Below are positions 17,575-27,826 of a stretch of 64,000 nucleotides of DNA, piece after piece. This stretch comes from Clostridium algidicarnis DSM 15099 (GTDB lineage: Bacteria > Bacillota > Clostridia > Clostridiales > Clostridiaceae): contig NZ_PTIS01000002.1 in the NCBI RefSeq assembly GCF_002934235.1, positions 186,001 to 250,000 of the forward strand, in the 5' to 3' direction. How positions within the stretch are numbered: the stretch's first letter is position 1; each line of letters begins with the position of its first letter. Both the position numbers and the translations under genes were made by a program. The notes beneath the pieces were generated by a model. It saw only the letters and a program-made list of their open reading frames with translations, was not told where the DNA came from and did not search any database.

Positions 17575-18486
17575 ATGAATATAGGCGTAATAATGGGGGG
17601 CATATCATCAGAAAGAGAAATATCCCTTAAAACAGGTAAAGAAATAGCTATGAATTTAAATTCAGAGAAATATAAAGTAAGCGAAATTATAATAAATAGT
17701 ACAGAAGAATTAATAGAAAAGGTAAAAAATATAGATTTTGCATTTATAGCACTTCACGGCAAGTTTGGCGAAGATGGAACAATCCAATCGGTATTAAAAA
17801 CATTGAATATACCTTACTCAGGGTGTGATTCATTAAGTAGCGCTATATGTATGGACAAAGATATGACTAAAAAGATATTAAAATATGCAGACATAAGAAC
17901 TGGAAAGTGGATTAGTTTAAACTCTTTAGAAGAGCTAAATTATGAGCAAATAAACAAATTATCATATCCAGTAGTCATAAAGCCTAATAGCGGTGGATCT
18001 AGCGTTGCCACAAATTTAATAAGTGAAGAAAAAGATGTTAAAAATGCTATAGAAGAAGCTTTTAAATATGATACAGAAGTTATGATAGAGGAATATATAA
18101 AGGGAGATGAGATCACCTGTTGTATATTAAAAGGTAAGATGTTACCAGTACTTGCTATAAAACCAAAGTCACATTTTTTTGACTATACTTCAAAGTATGA
18201 AGATGGTGGAGCAGAAGAGATTATAGTTAATTTAAATGATAAACTTCATAAAGAAGTAGAAGAGATGGCAATTGCTTGTTGGAAAGAATTAAAATGTAGC
18301 GTTTATGCTAGAGTAGACATGATAGTAAAGGAAGGTATTCCCTATATACTAGAAATAAATACACTGCCCGGCATGACTAAAAACAGCCTATTCCCTAAAA
18401 GTGCAGCAGGAGTTAATATGGACTTTAAAATGCTTTTAGAAAATATAATTCAGTATTCCATAGAAGAAAGAAAAAATAAAGGCTAG
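17575..18486 (+). CDS. ddl: D-alanine--D-alanine ligase
   Basis: 303 residues, ATP-grasp. MGGISSEREISLKTG is the DdlB-type N-terminal motif; HGKFGEDGTIQ and VIKPNSGGSSVAT follow; the metal-binding end is LEINTLPGMTKNSLFP. It makes D-Ala-D-Ala for peptidoglycan. CTGGAGG lies before ATG. It is monocistronic, followed by a bidirectional terminator. Confidence 0.95.
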   Translation: MNIGVIMGGISSEREISLKTGKEIAMNLNSEKYKVSEIIINSTEELIEKVKNIDFAFIALHGKFGEDGTIQSVLKTLNIPYSGCDSLSSAICMDKDMTKKILKYADIRTGKWISLNSLEELNYEQINKLSYPVVIKPNSGGSSVATNLISEEKDVKNAIEEAFKYDTEVMIEEYIKGDEITCCILKGKMLPVLAIKPKSHFFDYTSKYEDGGAEEIIVNLNDKLHKEVEEMAIACWKELKCSVYARVDMIVKEGIPYILEINTLPGMTKNSLFPKSAAGVNMDFKMLLENIIQYSIEERKNKG

Positions 18487-18539
18487 GTATATAAAGCTAT
18501 AAAATAGAGGATAATTATACTACTATATTTAGAATAAAA

Positions 18540-18582
18540 GTCTTAGGTGTAGCTTAAAACTCCACCTAAGGCTTGATTTTTT
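18540..18582. terminator. Bidirectional terminator between ddl and the M42 peptidase
   Basis: CTTAGGTG pairs with CACCTAAG around a 13-nt A/T-rich loop, with TTTTTTTT after the 3' arm and an A-rich start for the other strand. Confidence 0.8.
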
Positions 18583-19629
18583 TTATTTACATAAGCTATA
18601 TTTAATAACTAAGTCTAAAGTTGCTATTAAAGCATCCATGTGAGTTCTTTCATAGGCATGTGAAGCAAATACTCCAGGGCCTATAAGGGCTGCTTTAACG
18701 TCCCAACCAGCTCCTAATACTGCTGAAGCGTCTGAACCGTAATATGGATATATGTCGATTTTATAGTTTATATTATTTTTTACGCATACATCTATTAAGG
18801 TTTTTCTTAAATTATAATCGTAAGGGCCTGAAGAGTCTTTTGCACAGATGCAAACAGCATATTCAGTAGAGTTTTGACCAGGTCCTGGTGCACCCATGTC
18901 TACAGCTATAAATTCTCTTGTATTTTCAGGAATAGAAGCTTTTGCACCATGTCCCACTTCTTCGTAATTACTTATGAAAAAGTTTGTGGTGTGAGCTGGT
19001 TTTATATCATTATTTATCATTAATTCTATAGTATAAAGTAATACTGCAACACTAGCCTTATCATCTAAATATCTACTTTTTATATATCCTTTTTCAGTGA
19101 AGGTAGTTCTAGTATCAAGGCAGATGAAATCCCCTACATTTATTCCAAGGTTTTCTGTGTCGGATTTAGAGCTTACTCTTTCATCTAAGATAACCTCCAT
19201 ATTTTCTGGGGTTCTTTTAAGTTCACGAGCTTCATCTCCACTTATGTGTACAGAAGGCTTTATAGTTTGTACAGTACCTGTGTAGCTTCTACCATCTAAT
19301 GTTTCAATGGTGCAGTTTTCACCATCTATAGCAGTCATCATGTAACCTCCAACTGGAGTTAAAGCTAAAGTACCGTTGGATTTAATTTCTTTAACCATAG
19401 CACCTAATGTATCAACGTGAGCAGAAAAGGTCCTTTGATAAGAGTCATCTAAACCTTTTATAGTAACAATTAAAGCACCTTTAGTAGTTTCTATAAAATC
19501 TGCTTTTAACTCTTTAAGTTCTTTTTTAAGATAGTCATTTATATTATTTGTATACCCTGTAGGACTTGAAACTTTTAAGATATTTTCTAAGTAATAGCTT
19601 AATCTGTCTTTGTTGTAATTAATGGACAT
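18583..19629 (-). CDS. M42 family metallopeptidase (glutamyl/leucyl aminopeptidase-like)
   Basis: 348 residues. Dinuclear-metal ligands appear in SAHVDTLGAM (His, Asp), YLDDKASVAVL (Asp), NYEEVGHGA (Glu, general base and ligand), AVDMGAPGPG (Asp) and SHAYERTH (His). This is the M42 tetrahedral aminopeptidase layout, a cytosolic enzyme that trims peptides, which suits a proteolytic fermenter. AGGAGTG precedes the ATG. The exact side-chain preference is not deducible. Confidence 0.93.
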   Translation of the reverse strand: MSINYNKDRLSYYLENILKVSSPTGYTNNINDYLKKELKELKADFIETTKGALIVTIKGLDDSYQRTFSAHVDTLGAMVKEIKSNGTLALTPVGGYMMTAIDGENCTIETLDGRSYTGTVQTIKPSVHISGDEARELKRTPENMEVILDERVSSKSDTENLGINVGDFICLDTRTTFTEKGYIKSRYLDDKASVAVLLYTIELMINNDIKPAHTTNFFISNYEEVGHGAKASIPENTREFIAVDMGAPGPGQNSTEYAVCICAKDSSGPYDYNLRKTLIDVCVKNNINYKIDIYPYYGSDASAVLGAGWDVKAALIGPGVFASHAYERTHMDALIATLDLVIKYSLCK

Positions 19630-19823
19630 AATATCACTCCTTAGTGTATATTTAATATAAGGTACATTGAAATAAAGTCTTTATTTATTTTAAAAGTACC
19701 TAATATAAATTCTAACATAAATTTTATGAAATATTAAACAATTTGGAAAAAATATGTGTATAATGTATGAAGGAAATAAAAATAAACTTTAAATAAAATA
19801 TTAACTATATAAGTCTAACATGT

Positions 19824-19852
19824 TTTAAACTACGTATAATTTATAGTATAAT
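19824..19852 (+). promoter_or_regulatory. Promoter of the VanW-family gene
   Basis: TTTAAA, a 17-nt spacer and TATAAT, about 27 nt before the ATG. Confidence 0.65.
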
Positions 19853-19879
19853 GTTTATGGATATGAAAGGGGAGAGAAA

Positions 19880-21265
19880 ATGACAGGTTCTAAAGAAGTT
19901 AAAAATAAAAAGACAATTATAATTATATCAATTGTGGCTTTAGTTATTATATTATCATTATCCGCTTATCTAGGGTATATTTACAAATATACATTAGGAT
20001 GGAATAATATTATTTATTCAGATGTAAAGGTAGAATCAATAGATTTATCAGCAAAAACTAAAGAAGAGGCTATAGAGTTATTAAAAGAAAATTATGGTGA
20101 TGCAATTCTAAATAAAAAGTTATCTGTAAAGGCATTAGATAATAACTATGAAATGGACTATAGTAAGCTTGAATCTAAATATAATATAGAAGAAGTAGTT
20201 GAAGAAGCTTTTGATTATGGAAAAGATAGCACAATGCTAGGTAAATATAAAATACTTAAAAGCAACTCTGGTAAGGAAATAGATTTAGATTTTACTTATG
20301 ATCCAACATATATAGATGAATTTATTGAAGAAGTATCTACAGAAGTTAATGTAGCTCCAACAAATGCTAAGCTAAGCATGCCATCTAGTGGTAATTTTAA
20401 TGTATCAGAGGATAAGTCTGGTTATGAGATAGATAAAGAAGCCCTTAAGAATGATATAGTAGCAAATATTAATGGTAAGGTAGATGAAAAAGTGGAAATT
20501 GAAGCTAAGGTAGATGAAATAAAAGCTACTGTATCTGCAGAAGAATTAAGTAAGATTAATTCTAAAATAGCATCCTTTTCAACTAAGTACTCACATAACT
20601 CTACTAATGATAGAGCTGTTAATGTAGAACTTGCAACTAATGCAATAAATGGTAAGGTTCTTATGCCAGGAGAAACCTTTAGTTATAATGATGTAGTAGG
20701 AAAAAGAACAGTAGAAAAAGGATATAGAAACGCTCCGGTAATAGTTGGTAATAAGGTGGAAGATGATTTAGGAGGAGGTATATGTCAAGTATCTAGTACA
20801 TTATATCAAGCTGTTTTAAGAACTGGGCTTAAGTCTGTAGAAAGATATAATCACTCATTAGGTACAAGTTATATGCCTCTTGGTTTAGATGCTACGGTAG
20901 ACTTTGGTAGTTCTTTAGACTACAAGTTTAAAAACACATTTGATTCACCTATATATATAGAAGGTGTAACTAGTAAAGATAGAGTACTAAGCTTTAATAT
21001 ATATGGTAATAGTGCATCTACTGGAAGAACTTACGAAATTGTATCTGAAGCTTATGAAACAATAAATGCAGGAGTTAAAAATGTAGAAGACCCTAATCTT
21101 CCAGAGGGACAAACAGTTGTAGAAAAGAACCCTATAAATGGAACAAAGGTTAAGGTTTACAGAAAGGTTTATGAAAATGGAGTATTAATAGATACTGAAT
21201 TTTTGTCTAATGACACTTATAGGTCTATAGATGGGATAGTAAGAGTAGGAACCAAAAAACCATAG
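19880..21265 (+). CDS. VanW family cell-envelope protein
   Basis: 461 residues. A membrane anchor (about 12-33), a peptidoglycan-binding-type region (about 45-225), then a VanW domain with FSTKYSHNSTNDRAVNVELA, PGETFSYNDVVGKRT and GGGICQVSSTLYQAVLR, and a C-terminal G5-like segment. It is exported but tethered. VanW itself has no settled function; it occurs in vancomycin-resistance clusters, but no van genes are here and this is a common clostridial chromosomal form. AAGGGGAGAG precedes ATG. Confidence 0.9.
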   Translation: MTGSKEVKNKKTIIIISIVALVIILSLSAYLGYIYKYTLGWNNIIYSDVKVESIDLSAKTKEEAIELLKENYGDAILNKKLSVKALDNNYEMDYSKLESKYNIEEVVEEAFDYGKDSTMLGKYKILKSNSGKEIDLDFTYDPTYIDEFIEEVSTEVNVAPTNAKLSMPSSGNFNVSEDKSGYEIDKEALKNDIVANINGKVDEKVEIEAKVDEIKATVSAEELSKINSKIASFSTKYSHNSTNDRAVNVELATNAINGKVLMPGETFSYNDVVGKRTVEKGYRNAPVIVGNKVEDDLGGGICQVSSTLYQAVLRTGLKSVERYNHSLGTSYMPLGLDATVDFGSSLDYKFKNTFDSPIYIEGVTSKDRVLSFNIYGNSASTGRTYEIVSEAYETINAGVKNVEDPNLPEGQTVVEKNPINGTKVKVYRKVYENGVLIDTEFLSNDTYRSIDGIVRVGTKKP

Positions 21266-21285
21266 ATTATTAATTTGAGTATTTA

Positions 21286-21325
21286 AATAAGGAAGTCTTT
21301 AAAATATAAAGGCTTCCTTATTTTT
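21286..21325 (+). terminator. Intrinsic terminator of the VanW gene
   Basis: TAAGGAAGTCTTT pairs with AAAGGCTTCCTTA (one G-U), followed by TTTTT. Confidence 0.9.
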
Positions 21326-21529
21326 CATATCATGTGTTAAAATTTCAAGTAGTTGGATATAATGTTGGTTATAGTGTGTAACCTATTAATTGTTAAATAA
21401 CATTAAGAATGAAGAAAGGTTAAAGCTTATTTGAATTAAGAAGAATTGAGTTTAATTACAACCTTATGATATACTTATATAAGGAAAAATAGAATTATTA
21501 GTAAGGAGGTAGCAGTTTTTGCGTTAATT

Positions 21530-22471
21530 ATGATAGAAGTAGATTTAATAAATAAAATCTTAAATAATATACAAAAAGTAATAATTGGAAAAGAAGATGA
21601 AATAACAAATGTTTTAAAGGCTGTTATAGGTGGAGGACATGTATTAATAGAAGATGTACCAGGTGTTGGTAAAACTACTCTAGTTAAAGCTTTAGCTAAA
21701 TCTCTATCTTTAAGTTATAGTCGTATTCAATTTACACCAGACCTATCCCCTTCAGACATAATAGGTATTTCGATTTATGATCAAAAGAGTATGGAATTTG
21801 AATTTAAGAAGGGACCCATATTTTCAAATATAGTCCTAGCAGATGAAATAAATAGAACCTCTCCTAAAACTCAATCTGCCCTTTTAGAAGTTATGGAAGA
21901 ATATCAAGTGTCAGAAGGAAATAATACATATGAGGTAGAAACACCTTTTTTTGTACTAGCAACACAAAATCCTATAGAATATGAAGGAACATTTTCACTT
22001 CCAGAAGCTCAATTAGATAGATTTATGATTATGGTGAGACTTGGATATCCATCAAAAGAAAGCGAAAAAGAAATATTAAAGTTATATAAAGAAAAAGAGC
22101 CTTTTCAATACATGGATGGAGCTATAAATAAAGAAGAATTGTTATATCTTCAAAAGCAAGTTAGAAAAGTTAAGGTTAATGATAAAATTTTAGATTATAT
22201 GGTAGATATATCAGAGGCAACAAGGACTTCTAAGTATTTATCATTAGGAGTAAGCACAAGAGCTATAATGTCACTTCAAAGGATAGGTCAAGCGTCAGCC
22301 CTAATAAAAGGGAGAGATTATGTAATACCAGAGGATATAAGAGAAAATGTAAGCTTAGTATTATCTCATAGAATAATATTATCATCTAAAGCTACGTCTA
22401 GTGGTTATAATAAAGAAAATATGATTTCGGATATAGTGAAAAATATAGAAGTGCCAAAGGTAACTATGTGA
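21530..22471 (+). CDS. MoxR family AAA+ ATPase
   Basis: 313 residues. Walker A is EDVPGVGKTTL, Walker B ILADEINRTSPKTQSALLEVMEE, and the sensor-1 region TQNPIEYEGTFSLPEAQLDRF. MoxR proteins act as chaperone-like ATPases, usually with DUF58 partners. First gene of a three-gene unit (MoxR, DUF58, transglutaminase). Its GGAGG is about 20 nt from the ATG; a 2-codon frame TTG-CGT-TAA sits between at normal spacing. Its stop overlaps the DUF58 start as TGATG. Confidence 0.93.
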   Translation: MIEVDLINKILNNIQKVIIGKEDEITNVLKAVIGGGHVLIEDVPGVGKTTLVKALAKSLSLSYSRIQFTPDLSPSDIIGISIYDQKSMEFEFKKGPIFSNIVLADEINRTSPKTQSALLEVMEEYQVSEGNNTYEVETPFFVLATQNPIEYEGTFSLPEAQLDRFMIMVRLGYPSKESEKEILKLYKEKEPFQYMDGAINKEELLYLQKQVRKVKVNDKILDYMVDISEATRTSKYLSLGVSTRAIMSLQRIGQASALIKGRDYVIPEDIRENVSLVLSHRIILSSKATSSGYNKENMISDIVKNIEVPKVTM

Positions 22472-23658
22472 TGAAAATAGATCATAGGGTAAACAAAATA
22501 AATCTTAAATTTGCTTTCTTGCTACTTATAACATCGATATATGCGTACATTCAAGGTGGTGTATTATCTTACACTATACTATATATATTTTTGTCTATAT
22601 TTATAATAGCTATAATAACTTCTATATCCTACTATTTTTCTATAAAAGTAAATGTAGAGTTAAATGAAGATACATTTTACGTTAAAGATAATACAAATAT
22701 TAAACTAATAGTTTCTAATAAGGGGATATTTAAGATACCTTATTTAATAATTAAAGGTAAATTATTTTCTTTAAATGAAGACAAATATGAAGGTGAAGCT
22801 ATGTCCATTCCGCACTTTGGAGTATCAGAATATAGCTATTGTATAAAATTTAAAGTTCGAGGAAATTATGATTTGAAAAGCTTTACTATATTCATTTCAG
22901 ATATATTTAATATAATAAATATTAAAAAACAAATTAAAAATAAAGATACAATAAAGGTTTATCCTAAAATTTATGACTTAGAAAAGTTAATGTCCTCTAA
23001 AAATAAGTTTTATGAAAATGCATTTTTAAAGATGGGACTTTTAGAGGATATATATTCAATAAGGGAAATGAGAGAATATAGAGAAGGGGATAATTTAAAG
23101 CGAGTAAACTGGAAGGTAAGCGCCAAGGCAAATAAGCTTGTTGTAAAAAACTATGATGCATTATCTTGTAAAGAGGTAATAGTTTTACTAGATATGAATG
23201 AATCTATATATGAAGAAGATAGCATGAGTTTAAAAGAAGAAACCCTTATAGATATATGTATTTCATGGATAATGTATAGTTTAAATCAAAATATAAGAGT
23301 TAAACTTTATATAAATGCTAAAAATGAAGAAGTTATATCTGTAAAAAGTAAAGAAGATTTTTCTAATCTTATGGAGTTTTTTGTGGGAAAAAAAAGTGAT
23401 GGAGTTAGAGAATATAATAAATTTATAGCATCGAAATCCAATGAATTAAGGAATAATCCTATTATAATGATAACAGGCAAGGTGACAGGAAGTTTAATTA
23501 GATCTTTATCAAAAATTAATAAAGATAAGAAGAACATAACAGTCTTTTATTTGGACAAGGAGCATACTAAAGAAGATTTCGAAAATTTATCCATTAACGG
23601 AATAAGCTTCGTAGATATTAATCTAATGAGTAAAGATCCTCATGGTACTTATTTTTAA
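22471..23658 (+). CDS. DUF58 domain protein
   Basis: 395 residues. Two N-terminal membrane helices (about 12-55), a cytosolic or surface beta region, then the DUF58 signature REYREGDNLKRVNWKVSAKA and a vWA-like segment VIVLLDMNESIYEE. Role unknown; the MoxR/DUF58/transglutaminase set is widespread and thought to work in the envelope. The start is the ATG of the TGATG overlap with MoxR. Confidence 0.9.
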   Translation: MKIDHRVNKINLKFAFLLLITSIYAYIQGGVLSYTILYIFLSIFIIAIITSISYYFSIKVNVELNEDTFYVKDNTNIKLIVSNKGIFKIPYLIIKGKLFSLNEDKYEGEAMSIPHFGVSEYSYCIKFKVRGNYDLKSFTIFISDIFNIINIKKQIKNKDTIKVYPKIYDLEKLMSSKNKFYENAFLKMGLLEDIYSIREMREYREGDNLKRVNWKVSAKANKLVVKNYDALSCKEVIVLLDMNESIYEEDSMSLKEETLIDICISWIMYSLNQNIRVKLYINAKNEEVISVKSKEDFSNLMEFFVGKKSDGVREYNKFIASKSNELRNNPIIMITGKVTGSLIRSLSKINKDKKNITVFYLDKEHTKEDFENLSINGISFVDINLMSKDPHGTYF

Positions 23659-23699
23659 AGCACAAATTAACATAAAGACCTAAGTTAGGTGGTGATATT

Positions 23700-25892
23700 A
23701 TGGAGTTAAAAGATATAAGATGGGTAGCCTTTATGTTTTATGTAAATATAATTTTCTTTTTTAAGTTATTGACAAATAGTTATAAGATTATAAACTTTAA
23801 TTACACATATATAACTATACTGATATTAATAACTTTTATTTTATTTTATGTATATAAAGAGGCTTTAGTATATAAAAAACATAAGGCAGTAGCTTGGATT
23901 TTAATAATCATAGCAAGTTTAATATTCATTTATTTTAATAAAGAAAATATTGTTATGTTTAATAAGTCTATTATAGAAGATTTAGATTTATTAAATAAAG
24001 TTATATCAAGTGGAAGTGATACGAATTTTAATGATTATAAAAGAATAATAACTGTGGTGCTTCCTATAATTTGTTTAGTAATATTTTTATTGTATTATAA
24101 GGGAATTACCCATATCTTATTGATTTTAACCACCTTTACCATGCTGTTTTTATGGTATTTAGGTTATGATACTTCAGTGGAAGAAAGTTTATTTTATTAC
24201 TCTTTAATTGTAGTTATTAATTTTTCTGTATCATCTAATAGAATTAATATGAAAAAAATGAGAGTACATAATATAAGAGAAAATATAAAAAGCACTTCCG
24301 TAATTACCCAAACCTTATTTTATGGGCTTTTAATAGCAGTGTTAATTAAATTGTATCCAGTAGATATTGAAGGTAGGTATGGAAATATATTAAAAACCAA
24401 GATAAATAGTGCCATAACTAACGAAAATATAGAAGGTAGTTTAAATGAAAAAGGTTATGGATTAAAGGTTTCAGGGTATAATGATAGTAATCTTAAACTA
24501 GGTGGAAAAATACAATTAGATAATAAAGAAGTTTTTAGGGTAAAAACGGATCAAAGCTATCATTTAAAGGGCAGTGTAAAAAGTATTTATACAGGAAACT
24601 CTTGGGTTGCACAATATGAAGAGTTACAAGATATATTTAAAATGAGGGACACAGATAGTAGATATATAAGTTATTTTGGTGAAACGAAAAAAAGTGAAAT
24701 GTATATAGAAACTACTAACATTAAAACTAATACAGTATTTACTCCTATATACATTATGGATATAAATTATTCAGAAGGTAATAAAATTTATAAAAATGAG
24801 CGTGCAGATATTTATAAATCTTTTAATATAATAAAAGAAGGGTATAAATTAGATTTTATAGATGAGTATAGAATGAAACCTATATTAATTAATAAAGGTA
24901 CAGATTATGCTAGGGAAGATTTATATAACTATACTCAGTTACCAGATTCCATAACTGAAAGAACTAAAACTTTAGTAGAAGATATAGTAAAGGGAACCGA
25001 TAATCCATTGGAAAAGTCAAAAAGGATAAGAGAATACTTAGAATCAAATTATAACTATTCTTTAGATGTTAAAGATGTTCCCTTAGATAAAGATTTTGTA
25101 GATTATTTTTTATTTGAAGAAAAGAAGGGGTATTGCGTCTATTTTGCAACGGCAGCAACTGTTATGAATAGGATAGCAGGGGTTCCATCAAGGTATGTGG
25201 AAGGGTTTAATATGCCAAAGGAGAAAAGTTACGAGGACTTTTATTTAGTTACAAATAAAGATGCCCATGCTTGGACAGAGGTGCTAGTAGATTCTAAAAA
25301 TATGATATGGACTATAGAGGATTCATCGCCTACTGCTAGAGAATATGAAAGTTCTTTAAACGAAAACATGCCTGAAGTTAATATAAATAAGTCTCCTGAT
25401 CAGGATTTAATGCAAGACCCTAATAAAGATGAAATTATTAAAGATGCTAATGACGAAGAAAATGATATAAATACTAATTTGGATTATAGCCATAAATATA
25501 ATTATGTTTTTATTAAAGTAATAATTGTAATATTTATATACATGTTTATTAACCTGGTTACTCAAAATAGAAGAAAAAACAAAATATTAAAGGGTGATTA
25601 TAAATATTCTTATTTTTATTTAGAAAGAAGACTTAAAACTATAGGTATAAAAAGAGAAAGCAATGAAACGGAAAAGGATTATATAAATAAAATTAGTAAT
25701 GTTAAGCTTAGAAATACGTGTCTAGAGTTAATAGAATGCTTATACAAAGACTATTATGGAAGATACAAATCAAAGGAGTTTAAAGGGAAAGAATTTTATT
25801 TTAATTTAGAAAAGTACTTAAAAGAAATACAAGGAATATCTTATTATATATATAAATATATTATATTTTTTAGAGTTAAAACTACTTCTTAG
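23700..25892 (+). CDS. Membrane-bound transglutaminase-like protein
   Basis: 730 residues. Multiple membrane helices in the first 220 residues, an extracytoplasmic transglutaminase-core domain (about 440-545) with Cys in KKGYCVYFATAATVMNRIAG, His in DAHAWTEVLV and Asp in WTIEDSSPT, a further helix near 603-620, and a cytosolic C-terminal domain. The Cys-His-Asp triad is complete. It may be a protease or cross-linking enzyme; substrate unknown. Last gene of the MoxR operon, and the stop codon lies inside the terminator stem. Confidence 0.9.
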   Translation: MELKDIRWVAFMFYVNIIFFFKLLTNSYKIINFNYTYITILILITFILFYVYKEALVYKKHKAVAWILIIIASLIFIYFNKENIVMFNKSIIEDLDLLNKVISSGSDTNFNDYKRIITVVLPIICLVIFLLYYKGITHILLILTTFTMLFLWYLGYDTSVEESLFYYSLIVVINFSVSSNRINMKKMRVHNIRENIKSTSVITQTLFYGLLIAVLIKLYPVDIEGRYGNILKTKINSAITNENIEGSLNEKGYGLKVSGYNDSNLKLGGKIQLDNKEVFRVKTDQSYHLKGSVKSIYTGNSWVAQYEELQDIFKMRDTDSRYISYFGETKKSEMYIETTNIKTNTVFTPIYIMDINYSEGNKIYKNERADIYKSFNIIKEGYKLDFIDEYRMKPILINKGTDYAREDLYNYTQLPDSITERTKTLVEDIVKGTDNPLEKSKRIREYLESNYNYSLDVKDVPLDKDFVDYFLFEEKKGYCVYFATAATVMNRIAGVPSRYVEGFNMPKEKSYEDFYLVTNKDAHAWTEVLVDSKNMIWTIEDSSPTAREYESSLNENMPEVNINKSPDQDLMQDPNKDEIIKDANDEENDINTNLDYSHKYNYVFIKVIIVIFIYMFINLVTQNRRKNKILKGDYKYSYFYLERRLKTIGIKRESNETEKDYINKISNVKLRNTCLELIECLYKDYYGRYKSKEFKGKEFYFNLEKYLKEIQGISYYIYKYIIFFRVKTTS

Positions 25893-25920
25893 ATTAAGAG
25901 GTGGTTTTAATTTTTTTAAA
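25878..25920 (+). terminator. Terminator overlapping the transglutaminase stop
   Basis: AAACTACTTCTT pairs with AAGAGGTGGTTT (several G-U), followed by TTAATTTTTTT. The TAG stop lies in the loop-side part of the stem. Confidence 0.65.
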
Positions 25921-25995
25921 ATTTGATATAATGGTGTGTGAGTAGGAATATCTAACCTTAGAAATAAAGGTGGATAACTAGAAGGAGAATTTAAT

Positions 25996-26829
25996 ATGAA
26001 ATATAAAATGATATGTACCGATATGGATGGTACTTTATTAAACACTAATAAAGAAATTAGTGATAAAACAAAAGAAGCTATAAAAAGAGCTGATGAAATG
26101 GGGGTACATGTAGTTTTAAGTACAGGAAGAATGTTTAATTCCGCAAATTATTATGCATCAATGATAGATATAAAGACACCCATAATTTCAGCTAATGGAG
26201 CATTTATAAGAGATAGAAGCAAGGAAGATGTTATATATAAAAATGTTTTAGGTAAAGAAAATTGTAAGATTTTACTTGAAATATTAAAAAGACATAAGAT
26301 TCATGGCCACTTTCATACACCAAGTGCATTATTTTCAGATAAACTAGTTTTTTCTGCAAAGATATATGATGATATGAATAAAGATTTACCAGAGGATAAT
26401 AAAATAGAAATTAATATAATAAAAGATAATTGGGATGAGGTCTTTGAGAAAAATGAAGAATCTATAGTAAAATGTATAGGAATAGATGAGGACGTAGAAA
26501 AGGTTAAAAGAGCTAAAATAGATATGCTAAAGGTTAAAGGAATAGAAGTTGTAAGCTCTTATGAAAATAACTTTGAAATAATGACAAAAGGAGTATCTAA
26601 AGGAAGAGGAGTAGAGATTTTAGCAGCATACTATAATATTAAACCTGAAGAAATAATTTGCATTGGAGATAATGAAAATGATTTATCTATGATAAAATTT
26701 GCAGGACTTGGCGTTGCTATGGGAAATGCACCTAGTAATATAAAAGAAGAGGCAGATTATGTAACTGATACTAATGATAATGATGGAGTTGCAAAAGTTA
26801 TAGAAAAGTTCATACTAAATTCACTATAA
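25996..26829 (+). CDS. Cof-type HAD-IIB family phosphatase
   Basis: 277 residues. HAD motif I DMDGTLLNTNKE, motif II STGRMF, Lys in the TKGVSKGRGVEIL region, and motif IV GDNENDLSMI. The C2B cap lies between. It hydrolyses small phosphorylated metabolites; the substrate is not predictable. GAAGGAG precedes ATG. Terminator upstream and a TATAAT (25927-25932) suggest its own promoter. Confidence 0.92.
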   Translation: MKYKMICTDMDGTLLNTNKEISDKTKEAIKRADEMGVHVVLSTGRMFNSANYYASMIDIKTPIISANGAFIRDRSKEDVIYKNVLGKENCKILLEILKRHKIHGHFHTPSALFSDKLVFSAKIYDDMNKDLPEDNKIEINIIKDNWDEVFEKNEESIVKCIGIDEDVEKVKRAKIDMLKVKGIEVVSSYENNFEIMTKGVSKGRGVEILAAYYNIKPEEIICIGDNENDLSMIKFAGLGVAMGNAPSNIKEEADYVTDTNDNDGVAKVIEKFILNSL

Positions 26830-26957
26830 ATGTAATAGAACTATACTATAATATATATAGTGTTCTAAATGAATAAAATAACATAGAAACATTGTTTTAT
26901 ATAAATAATGAAAAGCTTTGTATTATTTAAAATCCTAAAATAGCGGAGGCAATAAAA

Positions 26958-27425
26958 TTGAATTTAAATATAGTACTATATCAACCAGAAATACCTCAAA
27001 ACACAGGCAATATAGCTAGAACTTGTGTATTAACAAACTCTAAGTTACATCTTATAAAACCTTTAGGTTTTAGTTTAGATGAAAAACACCTTAAAAGAGC
27101 AGGACTTGATTATTGGCCTCTCTTAGATATTGAAATTCATGAAAGTTATGAGGCACTTAGAGAAAAATACAGCCATGGTAGATTTTATTTTTCTACAACG
27201 AAAGGAAAAAACTTTTATCATGAAGTAGAATTTAAAGAAGGGGACTTCATAGTATTTGGTAGAGAATCTATGGGACTTCCAGATTACATAAGAGATAGTG
27301 ACCCAAATAAATGTATAAGGATTCCTATGATTAATACTACAACGAGATCCTTAAATCTTTCAAACACAGTATCTATAGTAGCCTATGAAGCCTTAAGGCA
27401 GATGGATTTCCCTGTTATGAAATAA
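26958..27425 (+). CDS. trmL: tRNA (cytidine(34)-2'-O)-methyltransferase
   Basis: 155 residues, SPOUT family. Motifs include YQPEIPQNTGNIARTCVLTN at the start, VFGRESMGLPDYI (SAM-binding loop) and LNLSNTVSIVAYEALRQ in the knot. It methylates the wobble base of tRNA-Leu. TTG start with GCGGAGG upstream. It lies just before the glycine-riboswitch region and is unrelated to it. Confidence 0.93.
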   Translation: MNLNIVLYQPEIPQNTGNIARTCVLTNSKLHLIKPLGFSLDEKHLKRAGLDYWPLLDIEIHESYEALREKYSHGRFYFSTTKGKNFYHEVEFKEGDFIVFGRESMGLPDYIRDSDPNKCIRIPMINTTTRSLNLSNTVSIVAYEALRQMDFPVMK

Positions 27426-27664
27426 GAAAGACTTAAATATAGTAGATTAATTAGAATCGTATCTTAAGTATAGCTATGTTATTTAAAATAGAACTTTGTC
27501 GAAATAAATAGAAAATTATCAATCTATACGGTTTCATAATAGGTGCTATAAAAAAAAGCTATAGAAGATATTTGAAATAACAGTAGAATTTTTATCTTTT
27601 ATGGGTTACAATAAGGGTGAAAAAAATAACAAGCTAAATGAAAATTAATATATAAGTGAATGAA

Positions 27665-27826
27665 GTTTTCGGAAGATAACCTTATAAAAAGGGTAGCCGA
27701 AGGAGTAAGTAATATAGCCCATATATTATGAATCTCTCAGGCAAAAGGACCGAATGCTGACACATCTCTGGAAAGCGATAGCACCGAAGGAGTAATTCTC
27801 TCAGGTAAAAAGACAGGGGAAAAGGG
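27665..27826 (+). promoter_or_regulatory. Tandem glycine riboswitch
   Basis: Two glycine aptamers in a row. The first contains GTAGCCGAAGGAGTAAG and ATCTCTCAGGCAAAAGGACCG; a short linker follows; the second contains TCTCTGGAAAGCG, AGCACCGAAGGAGTAA and TTCTCTCAGGTAAAAAGACAG. The core CCGAAGG and CTCTCAGG-AAAAGGAC elements are as in known glycine riboswitches. It precedes grdX and the glycine reductase genes. From the trmL stop (27425) to 27660 I see no gene and no convincing promoter, only AT-rich DNA. Confidence 0.96.
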
